Assembly: GCA_025765615.1 (NCBI GenBank)
Contig: JAIVFJ010000310.1
Coordinates: 1-64,000 of the forward strand
Source: Zopfochytrium polystomum
Taxonomy: Eukaryota; Chytridiomycota; Chytridiomycetes; Chytridiales; Chytridiaceae
Direction: 5' to 3'
DNA: 64,000 bases
The notes under the pieces were generated by a model. The model saw only the letters and a list, made by a program, of their open reading frames with translations. It made no database searches and was not told the DNA's origin. Of the stretch, positions 15,512 through 27,732 are shown piece after piece (positions within the stretch are counted from its first letter, which is position 1; every line of letters starts with the position of its first letter). A program made the translations under genes and the position numbers.

Positions 15512-17638
15512 TCAAAGCGGCTGCACGCAGCCAGGAACCACGTCGTTGGTCGACGCAGCTGCCGGGACGGACGGTGCAGCAGCAGCAGCAGAAGCAGCCG
15601 AAGCCGCGACAGCGGGGGGGTTGGGAGCGTCGTTGTCGGAGGTCGAGGCCGCCGCGGGCGCAGTCGCAGCGCTGGCGGAAGCGACGGACGTGGCCGAGGC
15701 AGTCGGAGTGCTTGCAGCGGGGGCGTTTGCAACGCCGCCGAGTTCTGCGGCACGGGTGGGACCAACGACGGCGACGGCGGCCGTCGTCGGCATGCGGAAC
15801 ACAAAGAACGACCCCGTCCCACCTCCCACCGCCGCCGCCGCCGCCGGCCCTCTCCGCCGCGATCCTTCCGCCCGCTCGCCCACCTCCTCTTCCCCATCCT
15901 CCTCCTCCTCCACGACCGGCGGCCCGTCAAACAGCGACCCCATCTGCACCGGATCCGCCGGCGCCGCGCGGTCCTCTTCCGCGCGCAACAACCCTTCCCC
16001 ACCACTCTCCGTGCCACCGAGCTCCATCCGCCTCCCAATGCGGCCCCACCGCTCGTTGACCCTCCGCACGCTCTCGCGGATCTCCCTGAGCCTGCGCAGG
16101 GTCGCGGCGATTGGGTCGACCTCCTCGTCCAAGAACGACGACGACGACGACGACGACGGGGGCGCCGCTGCAAGCGCCAACTCGTCCGCCGCCGCTGAGG
16201 AGGAGGGCGGGACGGAGCCGTCCGGGAGCAAGGTGCCAAAGGTGACGGGGCCGATGGGCACGCGGGTGTAGTCCGGGTCGCTGTTGAAGAACGCGGTGCC
16301 CGCGGGCGCGTGGCGGCTGGTCCTCCCCGGGCTGAGGAGGTGCGGGCGGAACGGGTTCAGGCCGGTCGAATCGGTGCTGTCGTCCTCGTCGTCCTCCGAA
16401 GACGACGAGGACGACCCGCCGGTGGGCGAGCGGACGACTGCTGCTGCGGTGGTGGTGTCGGCGAAGTCTGAGGCAAAGGACGGGATGGGGAGAGACACGT
16501 CGATACCAATGAACGGGACGGGGACGTCGGCGCCGCCGCCGTCGCCGCCAGCGGCGGTGCTGCGATGGACGGTGGGGTCGAGCCGCCAGCGACGGTGCGG
16601 GCGGTCGAGGGTCGGGTGGTGGAGCGGGTCGGGGTCGCCGTCCAGCATTTCGGAGAGTCGGCGGCGGCGGGCGGTGGTGGTGGGTGGAGTGGGGGTGGAC
16701 GGGCGGGGCGGGATGTAGTCCGGAAGCTCGGGTGAGACGGCCCGGTAGGCGGGTGGGTTCAGCCATGGAGGGCACCATTCGTCCCAAGGCGGCGCAAACA
16801 ACGTGCCGCCCCCGCCGCCGCTGCCGCCGCCAGGAGTGGAGCGCGCGGTCTCCCGCGCCTCGCGGTCAAAGTAAAAAGGGTTTCGGCGCCGCAGGGAGTT
16901 GGGCGGTCTGTACGGGAGCGGCGGGTTCTCGATTCGTGGCGTTGGGGGGGGCTCGTTGTCTTGGCTAGCTTGCGAAAACAGGTCTGCGTGCAGGGAGTCC
17001 AGCGGGAAGAACGTGTTGAGCGGGGAGAAGATGGCGTCGGCCGTCGTGGCAGGTAGTGGCGGTGGAGGTGGGGGAGGAGGGGAAGCAGAGGGCGCAACGC
17101 TTCGCAAATCGATGCGGTTGTTCGTCCGCATAAACGATCTGGAGACGGGTAGAGGAGCGTCGCTGAGGGAACCTTGCAGATTCAGCATTGGAAGGCGGCT
17201 GCGGGTGAAGATGGAGGGGCGATGGCGGTTGCGGAGCTGGCTGGCGGCGGAAGGGCGGGGAACGTGTTGGGTAGTGGTGCTGGTGGTGGTTGTGGTGGTG
17301 CCGGTGGATGCCAAGGAGGAGGAGGAGGCGCCGGACAGGTGGTTTGCCGGTGCCGAGGGGTTGGAGGAGACGGAGGCGGTGGCGACAGATCGCAGGCTGG
17401 ACAGAATGGCGGCGCGCGCTGCGGGCGATCGGGCCATGGGCGGCGGCCGCAGACTGGCAGTATCGGCGGGCGAGTGCTGCTGCTGCTGCTGCTGGTGCTG
17501 CTGCTGCTGGTGGTGCGAGTGGGCGTGCCTCGCCATGTGGGCGGGCCGGCGAAGCGGCGGGTGCGGCGGTGCAGCGACGAGCGGCGACTGCGACGACGAA
17601 GAGGACGACGACGACGACGACAAGAGGGGTCTGCCCAT
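15512..17638 (-). CDS. Large low-complexity protein, function unknown
   Basis: A single 708-aa frame from an ATG at 17638. N-terminus: poly-Ser, then His/Gln-rich (QQQQHQQQQQQH). The middle is Pro/Arg/Ser-rich with short ordered islands (IFTRSRLPMLNLQGSLSD, PPWDEWCPPWLNPPAY, RRRRLSEMLDGDPDPL, PFIGIDVSLPIPSF, DPDYTRVPIGPVTFGTLLPD), then a helical basic stretch (ATLRRLREIRESVRRVNERW). The C-terminus is Ala-rich. GC-rich repeats create long shadow frames on the other strand, but this strand keeps the islands together. Mostly disordered, perhaps regulatory; no family recognised. A short 3' exon cannot be excluded. Confidence 0.55.
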   Translation of the reverse strand: MGRPLLSSSSSSSSSSQSPLVAAPPHPPLRRPAHMARHAHSHHQQQQHQQQQQQHSPADTASLRPPPMARSPAARAAILSSLRSVATASVSSNPSAPANHLSGASSSSLASTGTTTTTTSTTTQHVPRPSAASQLRNRHRPSIFTRSRLPMLNLQGSLSDAPLPVSRSFMRTNNRIDLRSVAPSASPPPPPPPPLPATTADAIFSPLNTFFPLDSLHADLFSQASQDNEPPPTPRIENPPLPYRPPNSLRRRNPFYFDREARETARSTPGGGSGGGGGTLFAPPWDEWCPPWLNPPAYRAVSPELPDYIPPRPSTPTPPTTTARRRRLSEMLDGDPDPLHHPTLDRPHRRWRLDPTVHRSTAAGGDGGGADVPVPFIGIDVSLPIPSFASDFADTTTAAAVVRSPTGGSSSSSSEDDEDDSTDSTGLNPFRPHLLSPGRTSRHAPAGTAFFNSDPDYTRVPIGPVTFGTLLPDGSVPPSSSAAADELALAAAPPSSSSSSSFLDEEVDPIAATLRRLREIRESVRRVNERWGRIGRRMELGGTESGGEGLLRAEEDRAAPADPVQMGSLFDGPPVVEEEEDGEEEVGERAEGSRRRGPAAAAAVGGGTGSFFVFRMPTTAAVAVVGPTRAAELGGVANAPAASTPTASATSVASASAATAPAAASTSDNDAPNPPAVAASAASAAAAAPSVPAAASTNDVVPGCVQPL

Positions 17639-17858
17639 TATTATTGTGCGCTTTGAGGGTGGTCGTTGTACGGTATTTTATATTTTATCTCGACTTGTTA
17701 TTGTTTTCTTCGTTCTTTCTCTTTCTCTTTCTTTCTTGCTTGCTCGGTTGCTGGGTTGGTTGTCCGTGTTCGTTGCAGGATACCCTTGCTCGTTCAAAAC
17801 TTTCCCCACCCCACCCACACCCACCCCCCCCCCCCAAAAAAAAAAAAAATGCACCCCT

Positions 17859-18180
17859 TCACTGGACTTTGAGCTTTTCCCCGCGCGACCCGCCGCCGCC
17901 GCCGCCGCCGCCGCCCCTCGCCACCGACGCGACCCGCCACCCCTCCCTGTACGCCAAGAACGCCGGAAACACCACCGACGCCGACAGCACCGGCGCCAGC
18001 GCGACCAAGCAGCACACGGCCACCACCGCAATGACCCTCCCAGCATTAGGTCCGACGACGGCCTCGCGGAACATGAACACGGTGATGGCGAGGGTCGAAA
18101 AGACCAAGTCGGACGTGATGCTCAGCTGGCAGGACGACGAGAACGGCGCGGCGAGGAGCGCGAGGAGCGCGTCGAGCTCA

Positions 18181-18228
<48 letters not shown>

Positions 18229-19433
18229 CCTGGGGGTGGCGAGGGAGGCGGCGCCGAGACGGTGGAGAGGAAGAGTGAAAAGTGCGAGATGAGCGACGCG
18301 CCGGCGATGAACGCGTACAGCGGCGCCATCCCGACGCCCGGTTCCAGCTGGGGCGGCTTGTGCGGGATGAGTTTTGGCTGCTTTGTGAGGGACACGCCGG
18401 ACACGAAGAGGATGGGGACGAGGAACAGGAGGTGCAGGAGCTTCAGGTTGATTCCAAAGAGCGGCGAGGTCGCGGGGAGGAACGGTGTCACGAAAATCGA
18501 GAGAAACGAGAGGACCGTGAACAGCGTGAAGAGGAACGTTGAGCGCGGCGCGCGAATGATCGTGTAGGGTCCTGTCATTTCGAGTTGTTGATGAAAAAAA
18601 AGAGTCCGGTAAGCAAAGCGCAACTGGCAAACCGATGGCCTGATGAGGCCCTTACCCGTCAGCAACGATCGCTGCAGCAAAAACAGCGGCAGCGCCACGC
18701 TGATGGCCCCGACGAACCCGAGGACGACAAAGACCCACGAGTTCACGAACCAGAACCGCTTTGTCGGCCTCAGCCCGCCGGCCTTCCCGCCGCCCTCGAC
18801 GAGCGCGTAGCGGTGCGGGCCCTCCGCCCAGACGAGCGCGATAAAGGTGGCGGTGAAGCAGAGCAGCTGGCTGCTCCAGAACCAGTTCTGGCGCGGCCAG
18901 GTGACGGCGACGTACGCGGCGTCAAAGAGGTCCGAGTGGATGATCCAGTCGGTCAGGGTGCGGTCGGTGGCGAGGTATGAGTCGATGTCGGAGCCTGGGT
19001 GTGTTTGTCGTGGGGGGAACGGGGCGATTCCAGAGAGAGACGGAGAGCAGTGATCAGACTGAAAATGGCCTCAGGTTCCCTTAAACAAAGAACCGCAAAG
19101 GCGGACACGCAAGTACGCACGCATCCATGCGAGGATTGCGGACCAAGTGACGCCGAGACTCGCGACGGCGAGAGCGGAAAAGAGGATGCGAGAGAAGGAC
19201 GACGTGGCGGAGAGCAGGGCGCGCGCGAAGCACAGGGCGAGGACGAAGAGGAAGCCGGCAAAGTAGAGGACAATCGACAGGGCAGGCAGCACTGCGGCGG
19301 TCGGGAACGAGCCTTCGGCGATCGATCCCGCGAGGGCAGCGACCGCGGCGGAGAGGTCCGCGCCGCCGGCCGCTCCTGTCGGTGCAGCTGCGGCTGCGGA
19401 CGCCGTCGCCGTTGCCGTCGCCGTGGTCGTCAT
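17859..19433 (-). CDS. Multi-pass membrane protein, uncharacterised (three exons)
   Basis: Exons 19433-19121, 18994-18656 and 18571-17859 (introns 126 and 84 nt, donors GTGCGT and GTAAGG) join in frame to 454 aa. About seven to eight hydrophobic segments are visible: VLPALSIVLYFAGFLFVLAL, ILFSALAVASLGVTWSAIL, SSQLLCFTATFIALVWAE, WVFVVLGFVGAISVALPLFL, FLFTLFTVLSFLSIFVTPFL, LLHLLFLVPILFVSGVSL, LYAFIAGASLISHFSLFL, and a pair near the C-terminus (VFSTLAITVFMF, VIAVVAVCCLVALAPVL). A poly-Ser loop is encoded by a TCG/GAC repeat (18185-18227). Its amphipathic order suggests a conserved fungal membrane family, but I cannot name it. Likely endomembrane or plasma membrane. Confidence 0.75.
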
Positions 19434-19719
19434 CGCCGTTCGTCGTCGGCGGTAACGATGGAAGGGAACGGTGGTTGTGCTTGTGTGAGTTTTCTTTTAT
19501 TTTTTTCTTCTTCTTTTTTATTCGGGTCGTGCCGTCATGAACCACGTGAACTTGGGGGCTTGACTCAGGCTACAGATGACGCCATTGTGATTGTGAGTGG
19601 TCGCTGCGCTGCTGGGGCCGATTGCAATGCGCCTGCAATGGATATATCTGGAGAGGAGATGGAGAGAGGGAGCTTTTTTTTTTTTTTTTTTCACGGCTCG
19701 TGGACGACGCACAGCAAGT

Positions 19720-20728
<1,009 letters not shown>

Positions 20729-21034
20729 TTTCGGATCGTGATCTCTTAGAAGAGAGATACAAATGGGGTTGGAAGATGGGCAAATGGGGTGGGGAGATGA
20801 GGGGGGTTGGGGGGGGGTTGAATGTAGTGAAAGGGGTGATCGATTGGTGTCGGAGTTTGAGTTGGTGTCTTTTGTTGGTGACACGGCACCTTGCAAGATA
20901 GGGGGATGAATGCTTTGAACGGCCACGCACACCAGTACAAAATCGCGTATATTATTTCCTACATTTCCCACCAAACAACACTCGTTCATCCCTTATTCTC
21001 AACCCCCCAATCATCAGCTCTAAACCCTCCAGCC
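20729..21034. promoter_or_regulatory. Shared divergent promoter region
   Basis: About 306 bp separate the phosphatase start (minus strand) from the small plus-strand ORF. It is rich in G-runs on the plus strand. No TATA box can be assigned with confidence. Confidence 0.4.
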
Positions 21035-21310
21035 ATGCCCCTCGCCCGCGCCGCCCGCAACCCGACGTACCTGATCACCCTGAACCAGCTGCACCACCTC
21101 ACGACGTCGCTCCTCCACCTCGACTTTCTCTCTTCGTCGACCGCGGTCGCCGAGCGCGCCACGCGGGAAGGGCTGTCGACGGACCTCGTGGCGCTGCAGG
21201 CGTCCGAGCTGGCGCACTACGAGGTGCTGCGCGCGGTGCTGGAGTACCAGATGCTGATGTACATCAAGTTTTTGGTCGGCGCCAACTTTGAGCATCCAAG
21301 AAGGGTGTGA
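21035..21310 (+). CDS. Small helical protein, unknown
   Basis: 91 aa from an ATG at 21035 in good context (AGCCATGCC). Predicted mostly alpha-helical, with Leu heptads (LITLNQLHHLTTSLLHLDF, LVALQASELAHYEVLRAVL, YQMLMYIKFLVGANFEH). No signal peptide. Its size and helix-rich composition resemble small subunits of multi-protein complexes, but no family is recognised. A downstream exon cannot be ruled out. Confidence 0.55.
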   Translation: MPLARAARNPTYLITLNQLHHLTTSLLHLDFLSSSTAVAERATREGLSTDLVALQASELAHYEVLRAVLEYQMLMYIKFLVGANFEHPRRV

Positions 21311-21929
21311 AGGGGGGGGAGGAGAAGGGCGGAGGTGTAATTGGTTCGGGTTTGGCTTTATTGGTTCTTATACTTTGTTCACGTTGACTTTATCATTCGC
21401 TCCCTTATGCACATGTTTGCTTATCCTTCCCTTCCTCTTAGTTTGGTTCTACTTAACACCGACACTGACCGCTTGTTGGCTGAGCGGCGTGGTTAAGAGC
21501 AATACAAGACATCGTCCTGAAACATCCGCCTGAGAATTCAAAAAATCGGCGCGCTCCACAAAAAGCACAGGCACATGGTCCCACGAAAACGCTGGTCCAA
21601 TCTGCGCGTCTTTCATTTTTTCGCTTCACTGTCCCCCTCTCTCTCCCTCTGTCTCCATCCCTCTCTTTCTCTCTGCACTTTTCTACCCGATGGCAAGTGA
21701 ACAAATAAAAGCACCCACGAGGCGCAGTCCCACGAAGGCGGCAGGACACAGCAGACAGCCACGTCTCTCTTTCCCTTCAAAAGCGGGAGCCTCGGCCACA
21801 AAAAAAGTTCTTAAAAACCCTTGCCCCCCCACTTCGGAAGCCAAGCATTTACCTGAGCGATTCGACCGAAAAAAGCGCCCCTCCCTCGTCACTCCTTGCG
21901 TCAAACACAAAAGCTCTAAGCACTCACCG
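21311..21929. other. Intergenic
   Basis: No supportable gene. Contains a CT-rich patch (21630-21680). Confidence 0.4.
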
Positions 21930-22029
21930 ATGTCATTCGCGCGTCATCGCCATCACAGGGGCCGCAAAGGGCATCGGCGTCGTCGTCGCGAAGCGGGTCG
22001 CGGGAGGCTTGGCGTTTTCGTACTGATCA
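21930..22029 (+). pseudogene. Fragment of a short-chain dehydrogenase/reductase N-terminus
   Basis: ATGTCATTCGCGC followed, one base out of frame, by codons for VIAITGAAKGIGVVVAKRVAGG. This contains TGxxxGIG, the NAD(P)-binding turn of SDR enzymes, at the expected distance from a start codon. The frame closes at TACTGA after about 25 residues. No catalytic YxxxK follows nearby, so this is a fragment. Confidence 0.45.
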
Positions 22030-22940
22030 GGGGGCGAGTGTGGGAGTGCTCAAGTGGAGGTCGGGTGTGCACCAGAAACCTGCCGTTTGAGACTGCACTG
22101 CACAACCAAAAACGTGGTCTGCCACCCCCCTGTCAAATCGTCTTGTCAGCGGCAAGATAGATGCCGCAACAATGTCGATATTTGTTGAGGATGCTTGTGC
22201 GTTAATTAATATTCCAGTCGTTATTCGATGACAGGTACGCGGGCCACGGACCTGAGACTTCTCTGTTTTTGTCTTTGACGCAGTGTACGCTCCGTGTGGT
22301 TTTGCCCACGTCGAAGTTCAGAATCACCTACGTATTCTTCGATGATGAGTCGCAAGCCGTTCGCACTAATGCGTGCGATCTCCCCGTCAAGCTCCTGCAG
22401 ACGCTGGGCGTGTGTGTTGCTTTGATCCCCGACATGTTGCGGCTATCGCACTCGCTCTTCAGGGGGGAACCTACCATGCATGACCCCCTTTTTTACGCCA
22501 AGGACTTGACGCATGGAGGATGGTGGCACTGGTGGAAGAAGAAGCGGACCCAGCGATAAAATCAGCACAAAGTGCCTCAACTGAACTGTACATACAGCCA
22601 AGGTGACTCTTGGAAGTAAGGTTAAACCCGCGGAGACGGACAAAAAGAAAGAAACAAAACAAAGAGAAAAAATACGACGGAGGGAAGGATTCCAGCCGGG
22701 CTTGTGTAAAACCTCAACGGATAATTTCAAGTGTTCCGCAAGGGCAGAGTCTGTTCGGTTCTCTTTTTCGAAAACAATCAAAGTCGATGATGTTGCTGGG
22801 TATTGACCATTTGTTTGCCGGGTTGCCGGAGCCGTGTCAAACCCACAATTTGGCGCAGTCGTCTTGATTCTCCAGCAGATTCGAAACAAACTGTGTTGCA
22901 TGCAACTGATTGTATGGCCCGCTTGAGATGATGTACCTAC
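22030..22940. other. Unassigned
   Basis: A plus-strand frame at 22269-22559 (non-ATG opening) has weak coding character (FRITYVFFDDESQAVRTNAC) but no family. Nothing else can be supported. Confidence 0.3.
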
Positions 22941-23141
22941 CGTGTTGACTCCAATTGTTGAAGGCTTTTTATGAGCGCTGCGTCAATGTTGTCCTCACTC
23001 TCGCTGTCAATGAGCTCCAGTGATCGGCAAATTTGCATTTGTGCGCGATTGCATCTGGCGGTCTGCAATTGGAGCAGCAAGTGCTCGATCGCAGCTACCT
23101 TGCCAAGGCTGGTTGCAATTTCAATTCTAAATTCCGGAACT
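22941..23141 (-). CDS. Possible isolated internal exon
   Basis: Minus-strand stretch of 201 nt bounded by acceptor CTCTGCCAG and donor GTAGGT. It encodes an uninterrupted helical segment with acidic/leucine pattern (VAAIEHLLLQLQTARCNRAQ, ICRSLELIDSESEDNIDAAL). Partner exons upstream (toward 23.4 kb) and downstream (toward 22.8 kb) are not convincing. It may be a remnant or part of a gene I could not assemble. Confidence 0.3.
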
Positions 23142-23418
23142 CTGGCAGAGATAAAAATTGAGGATCCTAAATGTCACCCACCCTGGAAGACAAAGAAAAG
23201 CAAAATAAAAAAAAGGAAGAAAAACTGTTTTGCGAGTGGTTCGTTCAACCTGCATTTTCTTGCTTTTTTGGTTCTTGTCTTTTTATCACTTTGTTGGGAA
23301 TGACGATCACCCTGTTGGTTCTTGTTTCGTCGCTGGGATTGGCGGTTTCCGGGAAAAAAGCAATATTTAATTTCAGAGACAAGGTCGTGGTGCTTTTATC
23401 ATGCATTGTTTTCACCAC

Positions 23419-23467
<49 letters not shown>

Positions 23468-23584
23468 GTATTTATTATGCGTTGCTTTGAAAGAAGAAAA
23501 TAAATAAAAAATAAAAAATAAAATAAAAAACTCTCTCCAGCAGTTGGACGCCTTCCGCAAGCAGCACCTGCCCTGCCCACCACC
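23142..23584. other. Promoter-side spacer with ~45-nt A-tract
   Basis: A pure A run spans about 23419-23463, followed by AT-rich sequence up to the FkbM start codon. No gene seen. Confidence 0.5.
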
Positions 23585-25183
23585 ATGCGCTCGCTATCAA
23601 AAACAACAACAACGACAACGATGACGACGACGAGGATGGCAGCCCCGAGCTTGCGCTTCATCCTCTTTGGCGCCGTCGCCACCGTGGCCGGCGCCGTTAT
23701 CGGCCTCTCGGCCGCACTGTACCGCCACGCAGCATCAACATCATCTCCACCGTCATCGTCATCTTCCGCCCTCCACCACCACCACCACCACCAAGCCGGC
23801 ATCGCCGCCGCCGCCGCCAACGCCGCCGCCGGTGCCGCCGCCGCACAAGTGCAGGCCACGTCGTACGGTCTGCCGGCGGCGACGACGCCGGGCGAGCGGC
23901 AGGCGCAGGCGCGGTTCCTGCAGACGCTCTACTGCCGCCACTTTTACCCGGTCCCGCCGTCGACGACGACGATGCAGTACGCGCCGCTCAAGATCGCTGG
24001 GTTCCACCCGGACGCTTCGCGCAAGCCGATCGTGGACGATCTGGGGATGTACATCATCTCTGACCAGACGGACTCCTCCGAGAGCGCCGCAACGACAGCG
24101 ACGACGACGACGTCGGACATTGTGTCCAACTTTATCTGGGCGTACGGGGCGTGGGAGTGGGAGGTGACGCAGGGGTTCCTGGCGGCGCTGGCGGAGGCCG
24201 AGGCCGTTGGGGTGGCGGACCCGCTGTTTGTGGACATTGGGTCGAACCTGGGTATGCATTCGGTCGCCGTGCTTGCGTACGGGTACCGCGTGGTGTCGAT
24301 CGACGCCTTGACGATGAACGGGCACCATTTCATGTCGACGTTGTGCAGGCACCCGCAGTTGATGAAGAAGTCGACGTTTATCCAGCATGTGAGTGAGAGA
24401 GTGGGTGCTGTGTGGGAGTGTGAGAGAGAGGTCTGCGTGTGTGTTGTTTGTCGTGCAGACACAACAGAACAGTCCTTCACATTTCCGTTTCCGCTTTTGT
24501 GCCGTCTCCCCTGTTTTTCCGCGTGCGGCGACGCAGGCCGCTGACGGACTTCGCCACTTCATGCAATCAATCTGTCAATCAGTCAATTATTAACAATTCC
24601 GTCACAAAAAAAAAAAAAAAACCTCAAAAAAAAAAAAAAAACAAAAACAAACACACAGGGTCTCGGCTCCGCGGCGGCCACCTGCGCGATCGGGTCGCTC
24701 GACGCCAACCTCGGCGACGGCACCGTGACCTGCGACCCGTCCGCCATCGCGCAGTACAAGGGCAACCCGCGCCCGCCCAACCTGCTCCCCTTCCGCCAGT
24801 GGCTGCCCATCGCGCCACTCGACTCCTTCCTCGACGAGGACGCGTGGGTGCTCAAGATGGACGTCGAGGGCTTCGAACTCGACGTGCTGCGGGGCGGCCG
24901 CAAGCTGTTCACCCGCCGCCGCGTGCCGTTCCTGCTGACCGAGATCCAGGGCGAGAAGGGCGACCCGCTGCGCGAAAAGTCAAAGAAGATGGTCGTCTTG
25001 CTGAAGGAGTACGGGTACTCTTGCAGTGAGGAGGGGTGGTACGGGAAGCGGTGGGTGATCCCCGAGAAGCCGGGGGCCGTCGTGCTGCACGAGACCATTT
25101 ATAATATGTGGTGCATCCACCCAGCTCACTTGAGGGCTGCCGGGCTCGGCGAAAAGGTCGACGCTGCTCTAGCGAATGTGTGA
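23585..25183 (+). CDS. FkbM-type methyltransferase with N-terminal membrane anchor (gene 1)
   Basis: Exons 23585-24388 and 24659-25183 (270-nt phase-0 intron with two A-tracts) give 442 aa. An N-terminal cytosolic Thr-rich tip is followed by a hydrophobic anchor (RFILFGAVATVAGAVIGLSA) and a His/Ala-rich stem, as in type II Golgi/ER proteins. The catalytic domain has the SAM motif DIGSNLGMHSVAVLAYGYRV, ALTMNGHHFMSTLC, and the FkbM hallmark VLKMDVEGFELDVLRGG. The family O-methylates sugars and other small hydroxyl groups; the substrate here is unknown. The plausible site is the Golgi/ER lumen. A second gene with the same intron position lies at 39428-40725. Start ATG is in good context (CACCATGC). 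Confidence 0.88.
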
Positions 25184-25277
25184 GCAAGGAGGGGCTGTAA
25201 AAATTTAATCAGTGGAAGAGAAGTTTTCAACCCGTATACTTTTTTTTGGCGTTCCTCACCTGTTACGAAAAGTGCAG
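25184..25277. other. FkbM gene 3' flank
   Basis: Short AT-rich downstream region, presumably with the polyadenylation site. The duplicated segment starts after it. Confidence 0.4.
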
Positions 25278-25390
25278 CCGAATAACACAAACCCGCTTGA
25301 CGCAGAAGAAATAAAGATCAAATAACTGTCAATAGCATGAGGCTCAGCAGAGGCTCCAGTTGCGCAACGGCTTGTCACTACGGCGGTACA

Positions 25391-25437
25391 CCTTAGGGCT
25401 AGGCGAAATCGTCGACGCTGCGCTGGAGAATATGTAA
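25391..25437 (+). pseudogene. FkbM gene 3'-end remnant
   Basis: Encodes LGLGEIVDAALENM and a stop, closely matching the last residues of the intact FkbM genes (LGEKVDAALANV). Nothing upstream continues the gene. The same remnant occurs at 35909-35956 in copy II, so it predates the duplication. Confidence 0.7.
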
Positions 25438-26018
25438 GTGCGCGGGAGAGGTGAGGGAGCAGGGATGTATTTGGGCAGTGAGGAGAAAAGAATATAGTGC
25501 TCTTGAATCCCTTTTTTTGTGGAATCATGCAACCTTACAGAGACGCATAAAAGAAAAAAGAAAAGCAACTCTCAATGCCGCCAGGCTCCACAGGGGCTGC
25601 TGTTGCGCAACTGGCTGTCACGGCGCTGGCTGGCCAACACGATATCGTGTATTTGATTGGTGACGTTTGCGCAGCAATTTGTCGGCGAACCGTCGGCGTA
25701 GGTTTGACGGATTTAGTAGTACAGAGTGTGGACCATCGTCGACAAAAATCCACCATGAGAAGCGACGGTTAATGAACTCCTCCCATCGTCACCAGCCAGT
25801 GCAAACCACAGTGGTTTCAAGTTCCGTTGCACGACGCATTGATGCGTACAGCCAACAGAATATGGCCACCGGCGAAAGGGCGATCTGGATGGCCGTCTTT
25901 CATTAGGAAGCTTGGATTTGGCACCTCACCAATAACATAGTCTGTGTTGAAAGCGAGTTCCTGCCCGATGCGCTCGTTAGCCATATTTTATTCATCGACG
26001 CCTTCAACGGCAACCCCC

Positions 26019-26208
26019 TCAAGGGCAGTGAAACCAATTCACGTTGGAGAACACGACGATGCTCTCTGGATCTTTGGCAGAGCGAATCTCAAAATCAGCG
26101 TGGAGTCTTTTCTGAATTGTCCACGGTGCGTGTGAGGTGTAACGAGAGCGGGCAGGAGCAGTTATCGTACTTCCATGGCATCCTGCGGCGCCAAAGTGCA
26201 GGCCAATG

Positions 26209-26240
<32 letters not shown>

Positions 26241-27732
26241 AATTTAGAAGCAGGCGCCTGAAGCTAGAGCGACCAGTGAAGCGGTAAGTCTGGACAGTAC
26301 TCACTTGTCTAGAGTCAACGCAACCCCAATTGACGAGTAGGTTGGAATTTCCATATTATCTGCGCCGCAAGCGATACAATCCTCAAATTGATTGAAGCAA
26401 AACACGTATGGATCAGTGCTTCCTTCGTACGAGGCATCTAACACACACTGTGGAACACGAGAAAGCGAGCCATCGTGATAGACAGTTGCCGAGTTGTCTT
26501 TCTCTGCAAGTGGCTCCAGCACAGAAACATCACCCTCAAGATCACATCCGGCCGGGCCAATGAAGTTTCCATACTTTGCAGGCTTGGGGCCATACAAATC
26601 GAAACGGGACCGGCCAAGCTGGGAGACCGCTGGCCCATCACAGCCATGCTCATTACACGATGCGCAACGTCCGTGAACTGCCGGGTGCAGCATTGTAAGT
26701 TGAGGAATGAAGAGGGGAAAAAGAAAAAACTGCTTAACAGGGGGAAGGCGTGGTCGCGTCAATCCGTTTGAAAATGATGTTTTGCTGCCCAAATATCGAC
26801 GATATGATGCTCATTGCCTCGCAAGCGGCTCTGTCCTGGATAGGAACCTCGGAGGCACGACATGCTTGCGGCATGAATACGACTTTCCAATATCTACGCG
26901 TCCTGCTGCTGAGCGCTCCAAACAGCTCGTCCAGGCGAAAATACCGTCGTACAGGCGCCTTTAGCGCAGCCGGAGCGAGCACAAGTTTCGTGTGTCCTGT
27001 CCAACCAGTCTTCGTGGAAACGCCGTCGCCGTTCTTCCAGAGGTCTGCAAACTGGGTCAGCATGTCCACGTGCTGTGCCGTCGTGTCCAGCTCTGCCTGA
27101 AGCTGCGCGATAGCAGCTTTTTGGAACCGCTGGATCTGCTCCAGCATCTGCTGCATGCGCGCGAGGGCGGACCGGCCCTCCGCGGTCGTGGCAAACAGCG
27201 AAAACGACCAGCGCACAGAGAACGGCGACGGTATGTTCAGGAACCGCAGGTCGCGGTCGATGCAGGCTGCTGTCAGCTCCGACGTGTCGCTGTCGGGGTT
27301 GTTGCTGTCGTTGTCACCGCAACCGTCGTCATCTCCGATCACAGCCTCCTCCGGGCTCGTAAACGCCTCGATCACGCGGTCCAGGAGCGGGACGGATGCA
27401 AAAGACGGCAGGCGCCACGAGCCGCGGGGGCGTCCTCCAAGCGCTGTCAGGGCGGGACAGCCGTCCGGGAGCTCCCAACTCACTGCGCGATCGTAAAAGG
27501 GCAGCACGATGAGGCGGAACACGGCCGCGGAGCAGAGCGGCAGATCGATGGTCTGCGGCTCGGAGAACTGTAAGATGCGGGTGGTGCGGTCGTGCAGGTA
27601 GGTGCCTTGGAACGCCGAGAAGACGGACGCGGGCAAGTTGAAGCGGACGGCGTCTGGCCCCACGTTGATCGCGAAGAGAGTTGGTGAGGCTGGCGCAGTC
27701 GTGAGGAGATGGGGGGCTTGGGTGGCACTCAT
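26019..27732 (-). CDS. Uncharacterised three-exon protein, duplication copy I
   Basis: Exons 27732-26739, 26677-26305 and 26169-26019 give about 505 aa. The first exon has a beta-rich opening (FAINVGPDAVRFNLPASVFS, TYLHDRTTRILQFSEPQTID, AAVFRLIVLPFYDRAVSWEL) faintly BTB/POZ-like, an acidic low-complexity stretch, then a coiled coil (RMQQMLEQIQRFQKAAIAQL, LDTTAQHVDMLTQF). Exon 2 is Cys-bearing (GRCASCNEHGC, GPAGCDLEGDVSV, VPQCVLDASYEGSTDPYVFC). Exon 3 ends FEIRSAKDPESIVVFSNVNW. The last acceptor is chosen because it keeps frame. The second intron contains a ~30-nt A/T tract. No family recognised. Copy II is also open, which argues the gene is or was under selection. Confidence 0.65.

Noticed and set aside
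15546..16271. Long plus-strand frames opposite the 708-aa low-complexity gene
   Set aside because: They are Ala/Arg/Ser shadows of GC-rich repeats, and none keeps the ordered islands seen on the minus strand.
16899..18567. 459- and 425-codon plus-strand frames over the membrane protein region
   Set aside because: They overlap well-spliced minus-strand exons with membrane helices; the plus frames are simple-sequence translations.
23667..24562. Arg/Pro-rich frames over FkbM gene 1 on both strands
   Set aside because: Shadows of the GC-rich coding exon, which has the SAM-binding and DVEGFE motifs in its own frame.
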